Shown piece after piece: positions 54,858-64,000 of a stretch of DNA of 64,000 nt; the stretch's first letter is position 1; every line of letters begins with the position of its first letter. Source of the stretch: Limnanthes douglasii subsp. nivea (lineage: Eukaryota; Streptophyta; Magnoliopsida; Brassicales; Limnanthaceae); assembly GCA_036936605.1 (NCBI GenBank), contig JAUPFV010000002.1, positions 165,470,813 to 165,534,812 of the forward strand. Reading direction: 5' to 3'. Both the position numbers and the translations under genes were made by a program. The notes beneath the pieces were generated by a model. It did not search any database, was not told the origin of the DNA, and saw nothing but the letters and a program-made list of their open reading frames with translations.

Positions 54858-55880
54858 TTAGGAGGCCAGAGCTCGCCTCCTCCAACTATTTTGATGTCGT
54901 GCCCATTGTTATAACAGATCAAATGGTGTACAAAATTGTCGTTTTACGATAATATATCGATGAGCGAGATATTTCACAGGTATTGGAACTTACGATTGAG
55001 GTAAGCTGGGTTAACTTCTATGCTCAACTTGTAATGTGCTAATTTAATAAAAAAAATTAGTAACTGACCTTTTTATGGATGCAGATACCGCATAACTCTA
55101 TCATACTCTCGTACCAACGGATGTCGAGCGTTGAGTACCATGGGATGGAGAGAAATAGAAACCTGACGCTATATTTTTTTGGTCGATGAAGGGCTTGACC
55201 ACCGTGCTTCTTCGGTTCAAGAATGTGTATGGATTGGCCAAGGCATGCAATGATAAATTAGCTCAGGAAAACGAGGAGCTTCATCTCGAATTGACCTATG
55301 TTAAGCGTGCTCAGGATATGTTCAAGGAAAAATGCAAAGAGCTAACACCTGGTAGTGCCACACTGATGTTGCAGATTAATATTGTTATTTAGAGGAACGA
55401 TTATCTAATGTCGCAGAGTGTTAGCCTGATGGCGCAATTAATGGCTCAGGCTCAGAGGTTGGAGGAGCAAGTCGAGCACCTTGAACGGTTGATTGTGGAA
55501 AATGAAAATTTAAAGGAGACTATTAGCGAACGAGAGATGAAGATGGATAAATAAATTAGTGAATTTTTTAGCAAGGTGGAGGTAGATTTAAAAGAACATG
55601 AAAGGTAGGTGATGAAGGTGGTCATGGGGATGATGTAAAAAAATCAACAAAAACACTCGCAGAGCTACTAAAGCTGAATCTGGACATAAAGTTGGGATCT
55701 TTAAAGAAATTTTAATTATTGGAAAGTGAGGGCCGGTGGGAGGTACAACCTCTCTTGTAATATTATCTCAGCAGAAATAATTAGGTGATGGTTTCACTAA
55801 GATAGTTGTAGAGGGCTCAAAGTCATGTCTAGTGGTAAACCCACCAGTTTGTATTCACATGCTCGGGGTTGAGTACCTTC
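54858..55880 (+). pseudogene. aORF C-terminal fragment (exons around intron 2, coiled coil)
   Basis: It reads LSFYDNISMSEIFHRYWNLR (T3: LSFYDNIPISEILQ), then an intron, then IPHNSIILSYQRMSS, RNRNLTLYFF and an open segment (55186-55390) LRFKNVYGLAKACNDKLAQE leading into a coiled coil that continues to about 55600 (LMAQAQRLEEQVEHLERLIV). It belongs to the T2/T3/T9 type of aORF. The N-terminal domain is absent. Confidence 0.65.
55001..55084 (+). other. Predicted intron 2 in the 55-kb aORF fragment
   Basis: The donor GATTGAG-GTAAGCTGG and the acceptor TTTATGGATGCAG give 84 nt and are both well kept. A CTAATTTAATAAAAA stretch lies upstream of the acceptor. The exon after it begins ATACCGCATAACTC, matching ATGCATCATAACTC of T2. 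Confidence 0.65.
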
Positions 55881-55959
55881 CTAATATTCATGATCCTTAC
55901 TGTTTTTGTTTTTATCTAAAGAATACTTTAAATACTGTTGGTAACATATCCTTAGGAGA

Positions 55960-56150
55960 TGTGGTTTTTAGGATGATTCTCCTCAAAATTTAAAAAGGCA
56001 TTCATAGTATGTACACAACTCTTAACATAATTTATTAGTGACTCATCTCTTTTTTAATAGAAGTCCATGATAGGGTCTTTTTCGTGTCAGATATATTTAT
56101 TGCCCATAAATATTTCTCGGAAGGCTTTCGAGAATCCTGTGAAGTCATAA
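55960..56150 (-). pseudogene. gag: gag fragment
   Basis: The minus strand reads FSKAFREIFMGNKYI, HEKDPIMDFY*KRDESLINY and VHTMNAFLNFEENHP. It matches AFRERFVGNKEL, ERDSIMDLYQ and VHAMNDLPDLAEN of the T2 gag. T9 begins directly after it. Confidence 0.7.
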
Positions 56151-56151
56151 A

Positions 56152-56786
56152 TGATGAGAGAATTCCCATCACCTAGTATATCCGAGCAGAGAGGAATGGT
56201 AAGAATATATAAATAACTTCAAACTGAACTGGTGATTATATAAGAAGACGGTGTACCAAGGCTACGCACGGGAAAATGGCAAGTATTACGTCACTGAGGC
56301 CCAATGGAGAAATAATATAGAGAGCAGGGCTATATCGCCGAGGGCTAGCCGAGAAGCAAGAAAGAGCTAGCAAGGAAACCAAGGGCACCACATACGATGA
56401 TAGCTCGTACTATAAAGGAGCTCGACTAAACAGATGCCTCGCTGGGCACACCGAGTAGGAGTTAACCATAAAGGAACGTTTAGACCTTTACCGAGTAAAT
56501 AGACAAAAGATGAGCTACTTGGACGAGTAGGGCAAACGAGACCAACCAAGGTCTACCGTTAAAGACAAACTCTTTAGGAAACTATTAAAAGCCACGTTAA
56601 GCAAACTGGTCAACTGATTTAACGCGAGAAAAATCAACTAATAACCGTAAAATTAGGGGCCCCATCATAAATATCAGTCTACCCACTGAATTACTGGAAA
56701 TATTTATTAATTAGCCATTTACTATCACCAAGAGACGATCTAAATAGGAACCAATGACCATAGAATTATATCTTTTTCCTATCACA
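56152..56786 (+). repeat. 5' LTR of T9 (635 bp, LTR family B)
   Basis: It starts TGATGAGAGAATTCCCATCA and ends TTTTCCTATCACA. It is closely similar to the solo LTR at 37522-38199 throughout, including CCTAGTATATCCGAGCAGAG. The TATA box is decayed (GATCTAAATAGG near 56740). After AATT, a run of twelve G (56791-56802) stands where the primer site should be. Confidence 0.85.
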
Positions 56787-56859
56787 AATTGGGGGGGGGG
56801 GGCATTCCGAGAACGAACCTAGCATCTAAAACTAGGACAATCTAACCATGGTAGTAACA

Positions 56860-58830
56860 AGGTCAAGGGTTGAAAGGGATATCCAAGAAACAAGTGAAAC
56901 GATGGATCAATGGAGAGCAACAATAAACCCGTCGATGAGACAGGATGAGTTATTTCCCTGCAGCATCCACCAACAACGGCGTGGCAGCGATAATGCTCAT
57001 TGAAGTTGCACCCCAAATGGAACCGCCAACAGCCACGATCAACACTAGAGAACAAGCTATGCATGCTACTATAGTTCGGGGGACCATCCGCGCAAACCCT
57101 TTATCAGGAAGAATCGCATGCATCTAAAAAGTTTAAAGAGCTCGAGGTCATCCAGTACAATCAAGTCCGAGCGAAGCTGTCAACATACAAACTCAAGAAA
57201 TTCTCATTCGTTGAAAAATATCCTTGAAGCGCAACTCCACAAAAGTTCGATCCGTTTAGGGTGAAAGCCTATTGACGATATGGGAGATCCAGAAAGACAT
57301 CTGGAATAATTCATCACCATGATGATTGCATTTAACCCTGACGATGCCATCCAAGCTCTGTATATGACCCTTAAAGGTAATGCAATGGACTGGTTCATTA
57401 GTTTACCTAAAGGATCAATTTATTCTTTGACAGGGTTGTGAAGAGCCTTTATGAAGAGATTTGTAGGAAACAAGGAGCTCGGACACGAGCGTGACTCAAA
57501 TATGGATCTTGACTAGAAAAAAATGTGAGTCGTTTAATGATGTTTCGTCGATTGCATGAATGATTTAGCAAATATGGCAGAAAACATGGTTGTCGCCTCA
57601 CTCTACAAATGCCTCAATCGGCGAAGGGAGCTCTACGCTGATTTAATTAGGTTCCCGACTGAGAATATGGGAGATCTGCTGGCCCGAGCAGACACATTCA
57701 TCCGAGTAGATGACGCGAGGAAGGAATATTCCTCAGAGACCTATCTATGACAAAAAACAAGGGAAATCCGACCTAAAGAAGAGCGATGATGGGTCTCGCA
57801 GGGATACCTTTCGACGAGCTATACATTCTGATAATCCATTTAGACGATTTACTCCGCTGACTGAGGCTATCTCTGTAATATATGATCGGACAAAGGAGAG
57901 AACGAGATATTTTCCTCCTCGAGTGATGAGCGCCCCGGGATTTCAAAGGAGAGAACGAGATATTTTCCTCCTCGAGTGGCAGCGAGACATTAGGTTGGCA
58001 TGATTTGAAGAGCATAAAAAGTGTTTTAAACAATGCAGGATCCACAATCAAGTCCGAGCGAAGCTGTCAACATACAAACTCAAGAAATTCCCATTCGTTG
58101 AAAAATATCCTTGAAGCGCAACTCCACAAAAGTTCGATCCGTTTAGGGTGAAAGCCTATTGACGACATGGGAGATCCAGAAAGACATCTGGAATAATTCA
58201 TCACCATGATGATTGCATTTAACCCTGACGATGCCATCCAAGCTCTGTATATGACCCTTAAAGGTAATGCAATGGACTGGTTCATTAGTTTACCTAAAGG
58301 ATCAATTTATTCTTTGATAGGGTTGTGAAGAGCCTTTATGAAGAGATTTGTAGGAAACAAGGAGCTCAGACACGAGCGTGACTCAAATATGGATCTTGAC
58401 TAGAAAAAAATGTGAGTCGTTTAATGATGTTTCGTCGATTGCATGAATGATTTAGCAAATATGGCAGAAAACATGGTTGTCGCCTCACTCTACAAATGCC
58501 TCAATCGGCGAAGGGAGCTCTACGCTGATTTAATTAGGTTCCCGACTGAGAATATGGGAGATCTGCTGGCCCGAGCAGACACATTCATCCGAGTAGATGA
58601 CGCGAGGAAGGAATATTCCTCAGAGACCTATCTATGACAAAAAACAAGGGAAATCCGACCTAAAGAAGAGCGATGATGGGTCTCGCAGGGATACCTTTCG
58701 ACGAGCTATACATTCTGATAATCCATTTAGACGATTTACTCCGCTGACTGAGGCTATCTCTGTAATATATGATCGGACAAAGGAGAGAACGAGATATTTT
58801 CCTCCTCGAGTGATGAGCGCCCCGGGATTT
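56860..58830 (+). pseudogene. gag: gag of T9, with an 887-bp tandem duplication
   Basis: The N-terminal part (GREQAMHATIV at 57046) is followed by two copies of the capsid region. In each: QKFDPFRVKAY, then in a shifted frame HLE*FITMMIAFNPDDAIQA, LKGNAMDWFISLPKGSIYSL, MKRFVGNKEL; then MNDLANMAENMVVASLYKCL, ADLIRFPTENMGDLLARADT, and RFTPLTEAISVIYDRTKERT. Both copies share the same stops and frameshifts, so the duplication came after the element had already decayed. Confidence 0.8.
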
Positions 58831-58896
58831 CAAAGAAGAGATATTAGGTCGTGTGACACCGTGATTCCATTTGGTCTAAACAATGCAGGATCCACA
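57157..58896 (+). repeat. Tandem duplication, units 57157-58043 and 58044-58896
   Basis: The start ACAATCAAGTCCGAGCGAAG recurs at an offset of 887 bases. Over the first ~787 bases I count only four differences, all transitions (for example TCTCATTCG/CCCATTCG, GATATGG/GACATGG). At the junction the RT-derived GCAGGATCCACA runs straight into ATCAAGTCC, with ACA shared by both partners. Unit 1 also has a 34-base internal repeat (AGAGAACGAGATATTTTCCT at about 57895 and 57949). Confidence 0.9.
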
Positions 58897-59160
58897 TACA
58901 AACGTTTGGTCAACCACATCTTCAAATACCTTTTGGGTAAACACATGGATGCATACATAGATGACATGATTTCAAAACTCACACACCCGATAAACAGCTC
59001 GTAATACTTCAGACTATGTTTGACCTTCTACATCAGTATAATTTGGCATATAAAGCGGAAAGTTCCTCAGTTATATAGTGAGTAAAAAAGGAGTCGAGAC
59101 AGACCCTACATAGTTATAGGCAGTTATACAGATTGCGCCACCTACAAATATGAAAGAGGT
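58597..59160 (+). pseudogene. pol: gag-RT fusion and RT C-terminus of T9
   Basis: One open frame (to about 59004) passes from gag (EAISVIYDRTKERTRY, MSAPGFQRRD) straight into RT (TVIPFGLNNAGSTYKRLVNH, MDAYIDDMISK), with knuckle, protease and most of RT deleted in frame. The active-site box is intact but motif A is missing. RT then continues in other frames (FDLLHQYNLAYK; KGVETDPT). It is an accidental fusion, 135 codons long, unlikely to make a working protein. Confidence 0.75.
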
Positions 59161-59760
59161 CCAGTTTCTTACGGGTCGGTAAGTAGCACTGTCACGTTTT
59201 ATTTCTCGAGCATCCGACAAACGTCGAATTTTCTTTTAGATTCATCGAAAGGCTAAGAAATTCGCGCAGATAGAGGAGTGTAACATTGTTTTTGAGGCAC
59301 CAAATAATTATCTCACCTCGCCTGAAATACTATTAGCAGCACAAACAGGTGAGACTTTGATATTATATTTATCTGCTTCATTTTGCTCGGTCAGTGCAGT
59401 ATTAATGAGGGAACCAAGTGGCACACAACGACCCATTTAATACACCAGGTAAAACCTTGGTGGAAGTTGGGACTAGGTACCTCAATCTGGAGAAACTCAT
59501 GCCCAGGTTGGTGGTAGCAGCTTGAAAGATGTGTCCATATTTCCAAGGTCATACAATTGTGGTCTGAAACTCTTTCCCCTCACATGTGTGCTACAGAAAC
59601 CTTATGCATTGGGAAAAGTGACAAAATAAAGCATTGAGTTAGGATAATATGACATCGAGTTCGAACCACGCAGTGCGATCAAAGGTCAAACTGTAGTTGA
59701 TTTCATCACAGAATTTTCCTCACCCTGCGGAACACCGCTATCAAATGAAATTTTGCCTGA
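59161..59760 (+). pseudogene. pol: RNase H of T9
   Basis: It reads MKEVQFLTGR*VALSRFISR, ASDKRRIFF, LTSPEILLAAQTGETLILYL and SASFCSVSAVLMREPSGTQR, then a frame change with VGTRYLNLEKLMPRLVVAA, and the end IEFEPRSAIKGQTVVDFI. Stops and shifts are frequent. The order matches T2. Confidence 0.75.
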
Positions 59761-59779
59761 GTCCAAGTAGTTAGAATGA

Positions 59780-60112
59780 TTTTCCACAGAGTGGGGCCTT
59801 CAACACATCCGGTGGAGGGGCGTAAATTATTCTTAAACCATCTATATGAGAGGAGATCCTCCATGTAATCCATTCTAATTTCCCGATAACTAACAACATA
59901 CCAGAATACGAAGTTGTAATTTATGGAATGAATTTAGCACTCATATGCGGGGCTCGAAATCTCCGAATCTGCTTAGATTTACAACTAATCATCAATCAAG
60001 CGAATGGTACAAACGATGTTAAGAAGGAAGGTATTCATGGGTATTTGACAATCCTCAAAGAAGGAAGGTATTCGTGGGTATTTGACAACCGTCGGATGGG
60101 CCACGCAATATG
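59780..60112 (+). pseudogene. pol: Second RNase H of T9, truncated
   Basis: It reads GAFNTSGGGA*IILKPSI, HVIHSNFPITNNIPEYEVVI, GMNLALICGARNLRICLDLQ, LIINQANGTNDVKKEGIHGY and LTILKEG. The second and third catalytic acids are readable (PEYE, and D in CLDLQL), but the first is lost. A 38-base direct repeat (GAAGGTATTC.TGGGTATTTG) near 60030/60065 marks the place where the sequence breaks off into UTR, with all of integrase gone. Confidence 0.75.
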
Positions 60113-60444
60113 GTGAAAGTGACCTCGTCACGAATAAGCTAATTTATAGCTACACAATGAGATTTATTAGGCTCGCCATTGTAAGGATATGCTCCATCGT
60201 TATAATACATAAACACATGTCTCCGTAAATAAGGAAACCCTACAACATCAATTCCAAACTATAACAAAGAACGACGATATCATATCGTGATACGATTACA
60301 ATTTTCTAATTGTCTGATAAACAAGGTAAGCATAGATAAGGGTCAAATAAGTAAGGAATACAAAACAATCACCATACACAAAATAACTTAAAGAGTCCTC
60401 AAATAAAAATACATCAAGCATCAGGCACCAATCACTATATGTTT
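60113..60444 (+). other. T9 UTR remnant
   Basis: Noncoding. TAGCTACACAATGAG matches the UTR block of T3 and T2 (TAGCTACGCAATGAG). The remainder is AT-rich and shows no gene; it precedes the 3' end of the antisense aORF. Confidence 0.5.
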
Positions 60445-61161
60445 TTCACCTGCTCAGGTGGAAACTTTACTTAACTCCTGTTGAGATCGCACCAGCATAA
60501 CAATTGACGTACCCATTTTCTGGTGCTACTTTTCGATGGGCCTAAACATTTCTGAAACCCAACTTCATGCCTGGGTTCAAGGTCATCAACTCAACTACTT
60601 CTGATTATGGGCCATCATCGCCATAGCCACCTTCATTACCTGCCCTTCCCTCTCGTCCAAATCCGCTGCAGCTTTCTTTAGAAGTTGTTTGCATTGTTGT
60701 TCCATTGTTACTTTTAGTTCATTCACCAAAGTCGTCAGTCTTCTATTCTCCAAATTAAGAACAATAATACGCTCAGGCTAGCCATTTAATCGCTCAGCTT
60801 GGGCTACATGTTAGCCAACTAAGGTACTTCTTTTGAACATAAACTCCTCGTTCCTCTTACTTAGCCTATCACTATGGGTTATCAACGCGGCATTTCCAGT
60901 GGTTAGATCCTTGCACGTCTCCTCACAAGTAGCTAGGGACCGTTGGAGCGCAATTAATTTCTTGCACAAACTTTCATTCTTCTCCATTTCCTTATCCTTC
61001 CTTTCCTTGGCAATCCAATAAGCATTCTTAAATCTGGCCAGCTCGATGGTAAACTTTTTCATGGATCCAAAGAATATGGGCTCAAGCTTTCACTTCTCCA
61101 TGACTTAACAGTCAGCTTTAGACATCCGCCGGTATGATAATACCACGGAGATGTGGTGCAT

Positions 61162-61232
61162 CTATGTACACAATAAGGTTAGTATAATGACCATTTTCAA
61201 TTAATAAAAATCAAACTTATAACACACAATTC
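61162..61232 (-). other. Predicted intron 2 of the T9 aORF (donor mutated)
   Basis: The flank GCGATTGAG is as in the 55-kb copy, but the donor reads GA instead of GT. The acceptor TGTACATAG is followed by ATGCACCACATCTC. 71 nt. Confidence 0.5.
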
Positions 61233-61701
61233 CTCAATCGCCAACTCACTGGCCTTTGTAGTATCTCGCTCATAGTTGTTCAAAAATCAACATCGATGGA
61301 GAAGACATTACATTTTTTGATGGCGGGAGCTCCTCCATTACCTTCTTCCCTTTATTCGTTTTGACTTCATTTTGTTTTGGTGGCAGTAACTCTGGTCTCA
61401 CCACATTCATAAAGGCAGACCCCAAGCCCACCTCTTGCAAAAACAAGGCAGAAAGAACCGATCAACACATGAATCCGTTTAGTAGTAGCCACCTCTCCGC
61501 TATCTGCCATCGTCACTTTCCCGTCCTTTGCGATAATTAATTCGGGAACTGGCCAAAACCCAACCTTCAAGAAATTTACTTAGGTAAAGAACCGATTTGG
61601 TGTTGTCCCTCACCTACTGGCTAAGTTAGCTACCTAGATTAAGGGATTCACATCATCTTTAGACAACCCCTCTTTGCACCACTCTTGGTGTTTTCCCTTA
61701 C

Positions 61702-61776
61702 CTGCATCAATCAAACACATGGGTTAGTTTTCACGAGAAAGGTGTCAGCTCATAGGTTAGAAATCTTTCCTCTTAC
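61702..61776 (-). other. Predicted intron 1 of the T9 aORF
   Basis: The donor AAGT-GTAAGAGGAA is at 61776, a branch-like ACTAACC lies about 24 bases before the acceptor, and the acceptor GATTGATGCAG is at 61702; 75 nt. Position, donor, branch and acceptor all agree with T3 (22372-22440). Confidence 0.65.
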
Positions 61777-62285
61777 ACTTGGCCTTCCATCGATGTTGTA
61801 ACTGAATGTTCATCAAAGCATTCTCATGCTCCTAGTTCCCGAAACAAATACGAAAGTGTTCTTTCAGGTTTTATCAGGGGTAGGAAGCTAAACTATTTTC
61901 CTCACCCCGGTCAATTGGGTATAAAAGAAGGGCAATTTTTTGATTTTAGTAACACCTACAACAGCCAGTAAATCCGCACAGCAGATCGAGATACCTAATA
62001 AGCGCGCGCTTAACACAACACTCAGCAAAACTCTCCACCCATTCGCAGCTAATTGGGTGGGACATATACCTATGAAGCTAAAAAACTCTCGTACTAATAA
62101 AGGTAATGGCAGTCGTAAGCCCTAGTAAAAAATAGTAGTGTACATACAGGTTTTGTTATCCCTCGCCTGATGCGGATGCCCTCCGACCTACGGTACTCTA
62201 ACTGTGACATCACTAGGAATACCATACATAGCCATAAAATTAAGCTGACCATGCTCGTCAAGGTGATGATTTTGTAGATACCCAT

Positions 62286-62465
62286 AACAGCAAAACAATA
62301 GATATGAAGAAAATATTATGACCGGGCATAATTAGCAAGAGCAGTCTGAGCGATCTTTCTAAGTCTAAAACCGAGCAGACCATATATAAATAAGATAAAG
62401 AAGGAGTAGAGGAAGGGTGAAACCTTCAACTAGAGCTCGCTCAGATCACAACACGGATATGTAGC
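62286..62465. other. Junction segment between T9 and T10
   Basis: No gene. It contains a TATA-like ACCATATATAAATAAG near 62381 and LTR-like words (CCGAGCAGACC), and may be a sliver of an LTR or the aORF upstream region. I cannot assign it. Confidence 0.3.
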
Positions 62466-63300
62466 AGAGGCAAGATGCACATACTTATGGAATCAACTTT
62501 AAGAGTCATGGATAAGGCTTGGCGGAGCATGAAATCATTTGGATTAAACGCCATCATCATGTTCTGAAACTTCTCTAAGTACCTCTTCGGATCCCCTGTA
62601 TCATCATACGCTTTCATTCTAGAGGATTATCTCCATGAATGGAGACTCCTTAAGAACGTAGTTGGACATCATTGGGAGGACTTGGTCATACTGCACTTCC
62701 TCATTATCGCGAGACTTCTTTGGAGCCTGTAATTGCACATCTTGTTGCGGTTATTATCCCTTGGATCACCTTTTGCCACTATTTTATCCTTATCCTTTTC
62801 ATTTATTCTCGCGTTTGGAAGACCAATCCCCTCGTTTAAAGGGACTGACATCGACCCCCGAACGATTCCCCTCACGACTAGTTCATCGGACCTTGGTAGT
62901 TAAAGCATACACAACGTCGTTAAGTTCAACTATTGTATATTTTATGGCATGCTCCCTAATGCCATGGTCGTATGTAACCCTCTATTGTTCCGTTGTAGGT
63001 ATTGAAGCTGCTGCTCCAAGTGCTGGATTATTGGCATCTTTGTTGGGTTACTAGCCGCTGGTTCCTATAGTGTGGGGTCTGTAACGTTTACCAGTGCGAG
63101 AGGTATGTTTTCTGGCTCAATGGAAACCGACGGCTGGATACCACGGGGTCCTGCTCCAATGTGGGTTGCCTCCATGATTTCTAGATTGATGATCATGATA
63201 AGAGGCAACTGAATCTGCTCATCCGCTTGATCCACTAGAATTTTCTGGTGATTCGTCGTCTCACTCTGCTTCATAACTTTCCTTTCAATCCGTGATCATG
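62466..63300 (-). pseudogene. gag: gag of T10 (5' part)
   Basis: On the minus strand the N-terminal part (63274-63065: MKQSETTNHQKILVDQADEQ) is followed by MPIIQHLEQQLQYLQ, a disrupted stretch, then VLKESPFMEI and in the next frame RMKAYDDTGDPKRYLEKFQN, MMMAFNPNDFMLRQALSMTL. It matches the T2/T4 gags, and the sequence is lost at about 62466. It is preceded by a primer site and LTR in the right order for a minus-strand element. Confidence 0.75.
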
Positions 63301-63352
63301 TTATTACCATGGTTAACGAATCTAATTATTGTGTATGTTTCATTACAAGTTT

Positions 63353-63367
63353 CCAAAGACTGTGTCA
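63353..63367 (-). promoter_or_regulatory. Primer binding site of T10 (decayed)
   Basis: On the minus strand: TGACACAGTCTTTGG, corresponding to TGGCACCGTCTGTGGG of T2 with several changes. It lies four bases after the LTR. Confidence 0.6.
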
Positions 63368-63371
63368 AATT

Positions 63372-64000
63372 TATTATGGAAAAAAATAACTAATATAATG
63401 CCAAGTAGAAATTTTATTGATCAAGGAAGAAAATATACATTTTTTATCGATTGTCTGCCTATTTATACTATTTCGTAGCAGTTTTAATTTTCCACTTATG
63501 ACATGATTCCACTAATCGTGCATGTAGACTAGTATTAATGATAATGGCCCTAATATTGTGGCCATTACTCTAACCGTCGTGCTTTACGTGGGTTAACTAG
63601 TCAACCATCATTGATTTAGTTATAACAATTTCCTTAGTCGATCTCCTTAATAACCTAGCTCAATCGTTTCGTTGTTATGTGTTAGCTTGATGGATACATC
63701 TGCTCGGTTATGAAATCTGCTCGGTTTTATTCTTGTTTGGTAACGGCCTGATTGTATTCATATTTGATGATACATTTTGCTCAGTTTTAGTTTTTATTCA
63801 GTTCGGTAACTTGCTTGGTTCATCGTGTCTTCATGCGCTACCCCTGCTCCATAACACCTCAACACAGTTACTTTTCATGAACTGGTTTGCTAGTTTGTTT
63901 CTGATCCTCATAAGATATCGATACTTCTCAGGTTGACCTTATTTGTTCGATATCGAGTACCATGTCGACGTATTACTTGCACGTCGTCTTATTTTCATAA
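63372..64000 (-). repeat. 5' LTR of T10, running off the window
   Basis: On the minus strand it ends TTCCATAATA (CA lost), with a TATA box AGTATAAATAGG near 63468. It matches the T3 LTRs (for example ATAATGCCAAG.AGAAA, TGCCTGCCTATT and GTAGACTAGTATTA as read on the plus strand). Many CTCGG and CTTGGTTGG-like words lie in its upstream part. The LTR start is outside the window. Confidence 0.7.

Larger units (their letters stand above)
60445..62281 (-). pseudogene. T9 antisense aORF (Transposase_28-like domain, coiled coil)
   Basis: The start is truncated at about 62281. The domain reads LNFMAMYGIPSDVTVRVP, VGGHPHQARDNKTC, GLRLPLPLLVREFFSFIGIC, PTQLAANGWRVLLSVVLS, ARLLGISICC and NTFVFVSGN*EHENALMNIQ. 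Intron 1 (61702-61776) leads to GKHQEWCKEGLSKDDVNPLI. The next part has MADSGEVATTKRIHVLI (also in T3), intron 2 (61162-61232), the exon HHISVVLSYRRMSKAD and KKFTIELARFKNAYWIAKER with an open coiled coil (61062-60811). The end near 60445 contains VVELMTLNPG, as in T2. Only a few stops: one of the better kept copies. Confidence 0.75.
56152..62285 (+). mobile_element. T9: plus-strand Tat-type element, int deleted
   Basis: The order is 5' LTR (family B), gag (duplicated), RT, RNase H, second RNase H, then at about 60110 the UTR and antisense aORF. Protease, the first two thirds of RT and integrase are missing, as is the 3' LTR. The aORF is on the minus strand, as expected. The right border at about 62285 meets the inverted T10 gag. 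Confidence 0.75.

Noticed and set aside
1..64000. Host protein-coding genes
   Set aside because: Every frame long enough to judge is either a retroelement/hAT domain, part of an antisense aORF, or a shadow frame. Several open frames over 60 codons in the T7 gag region (45.8-47.6 kb, plus strand) have no recognisable domain and lie opposite degenerate gag.
1..64000. tRNA, rRNA or organelle DNA inserts
   Set aside because: I scanned for tRNA-like A and B boxes, the TTCGANNC loop and known rRNA or plastid words, and saw nothing convincing. A tRNAscan and rRNA search would settle it.

Overview
The window is nuclear DNA of a flowering plant (probably a eudicot with a large, repeat-rich genome; the species cannot be named from this sequence). 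It is almost wholly made of old, broken LTR retrotransposons. Nearly every recognisable coding stretch belongs to the Tat/Ogre branch of plant Ty3/gypsy elements. The branch hallmarks seen are a Tat-type gag, a C-x-x-H/DHGH zinc knuckle, a VDGGSS protease, RT, a first RNase H followed by a second (archaeal-type) RNase H, an H2C2/DDE integrase, and an extra reading frame (aORF) on the opposite strand between integrase and the 3' LTR. I found no host gene, tRNA, rRNA, organelle insert or CRISPR array.

Layout (names are mine). T1 (1-6783, +): RT tail to integrase, antisense aORF, start of the 3' LTR. T2 (6784-~18500, +): a same-family tandem array, 3' UTR - LTR - full internal region - LTR - second gag. 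A 5'-truncated LTR (LTR-D, ~18500-20409) follows, split by a 1528-bp hAT transposon with an 8-bp target duplication. T3 (20418-~32440, -) has its 3' LTR, aORF, integrase, gag start and 5' LTR, and is split by T4 (26402-~31530, +). T5 (~32440-34185, +) is a gag/protease/integrase scrap. T6 (~34190-38822, -) carries a solo LTR with a 5-bp target duplication. T7 (38835-47784, -) is the longest minus-strand copy. T8 (48063-54410, +) is the same family as T7, placed head to head with it and lacking pol. 54411-56151 is a pile of small fragments. T9 (56152-62285, +) has a recent 0.9-kb tandem duplication and an in-frame gag-RT fusion. T10 (62290-64000, -) is a gag plus 5' LTR running off the window.

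The most interesting content is the antisense aORF, present in eight separate copies (T1, T2, T3, T6, T7, T8, T9 and a fragment at 54.9-55.9 kb). All but the 55-kb fragment keep an N-terminal domain that I recognise as the plant 'putative gypsy type transposon' family (Pfam Transposase_28, from memory). A coiled-coil region follows and, in one subfamily, an acidic tail. Several copies have their own TATA-like box upstream. Aligning copies by eye shows spliceosomal introns in matching places: a 5' UTR intron, one after the N-terminal domain (five copies), and one before the coiled coil (four copies). The gene lies antisense to the genomic RNA, so its introns would not be removed during retrotransposition, which explains why they persist. 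A short noncoding motif (GGAGGTTTTAATGAGG type) sits just 3' of pol in six copies, and a ~36-bp tandem repeat lies between pol and the aORF in the T6/T7/T8 family.

No element looks active. Every gag-pol has stops, frameshifts or deletions. Many stops are explained by CAG>TAG, CGA>TGA or TGG>TAG changes, as expected of methylated, silenced plant repeats. All coordinates of degenerate borders are estimates by eye.
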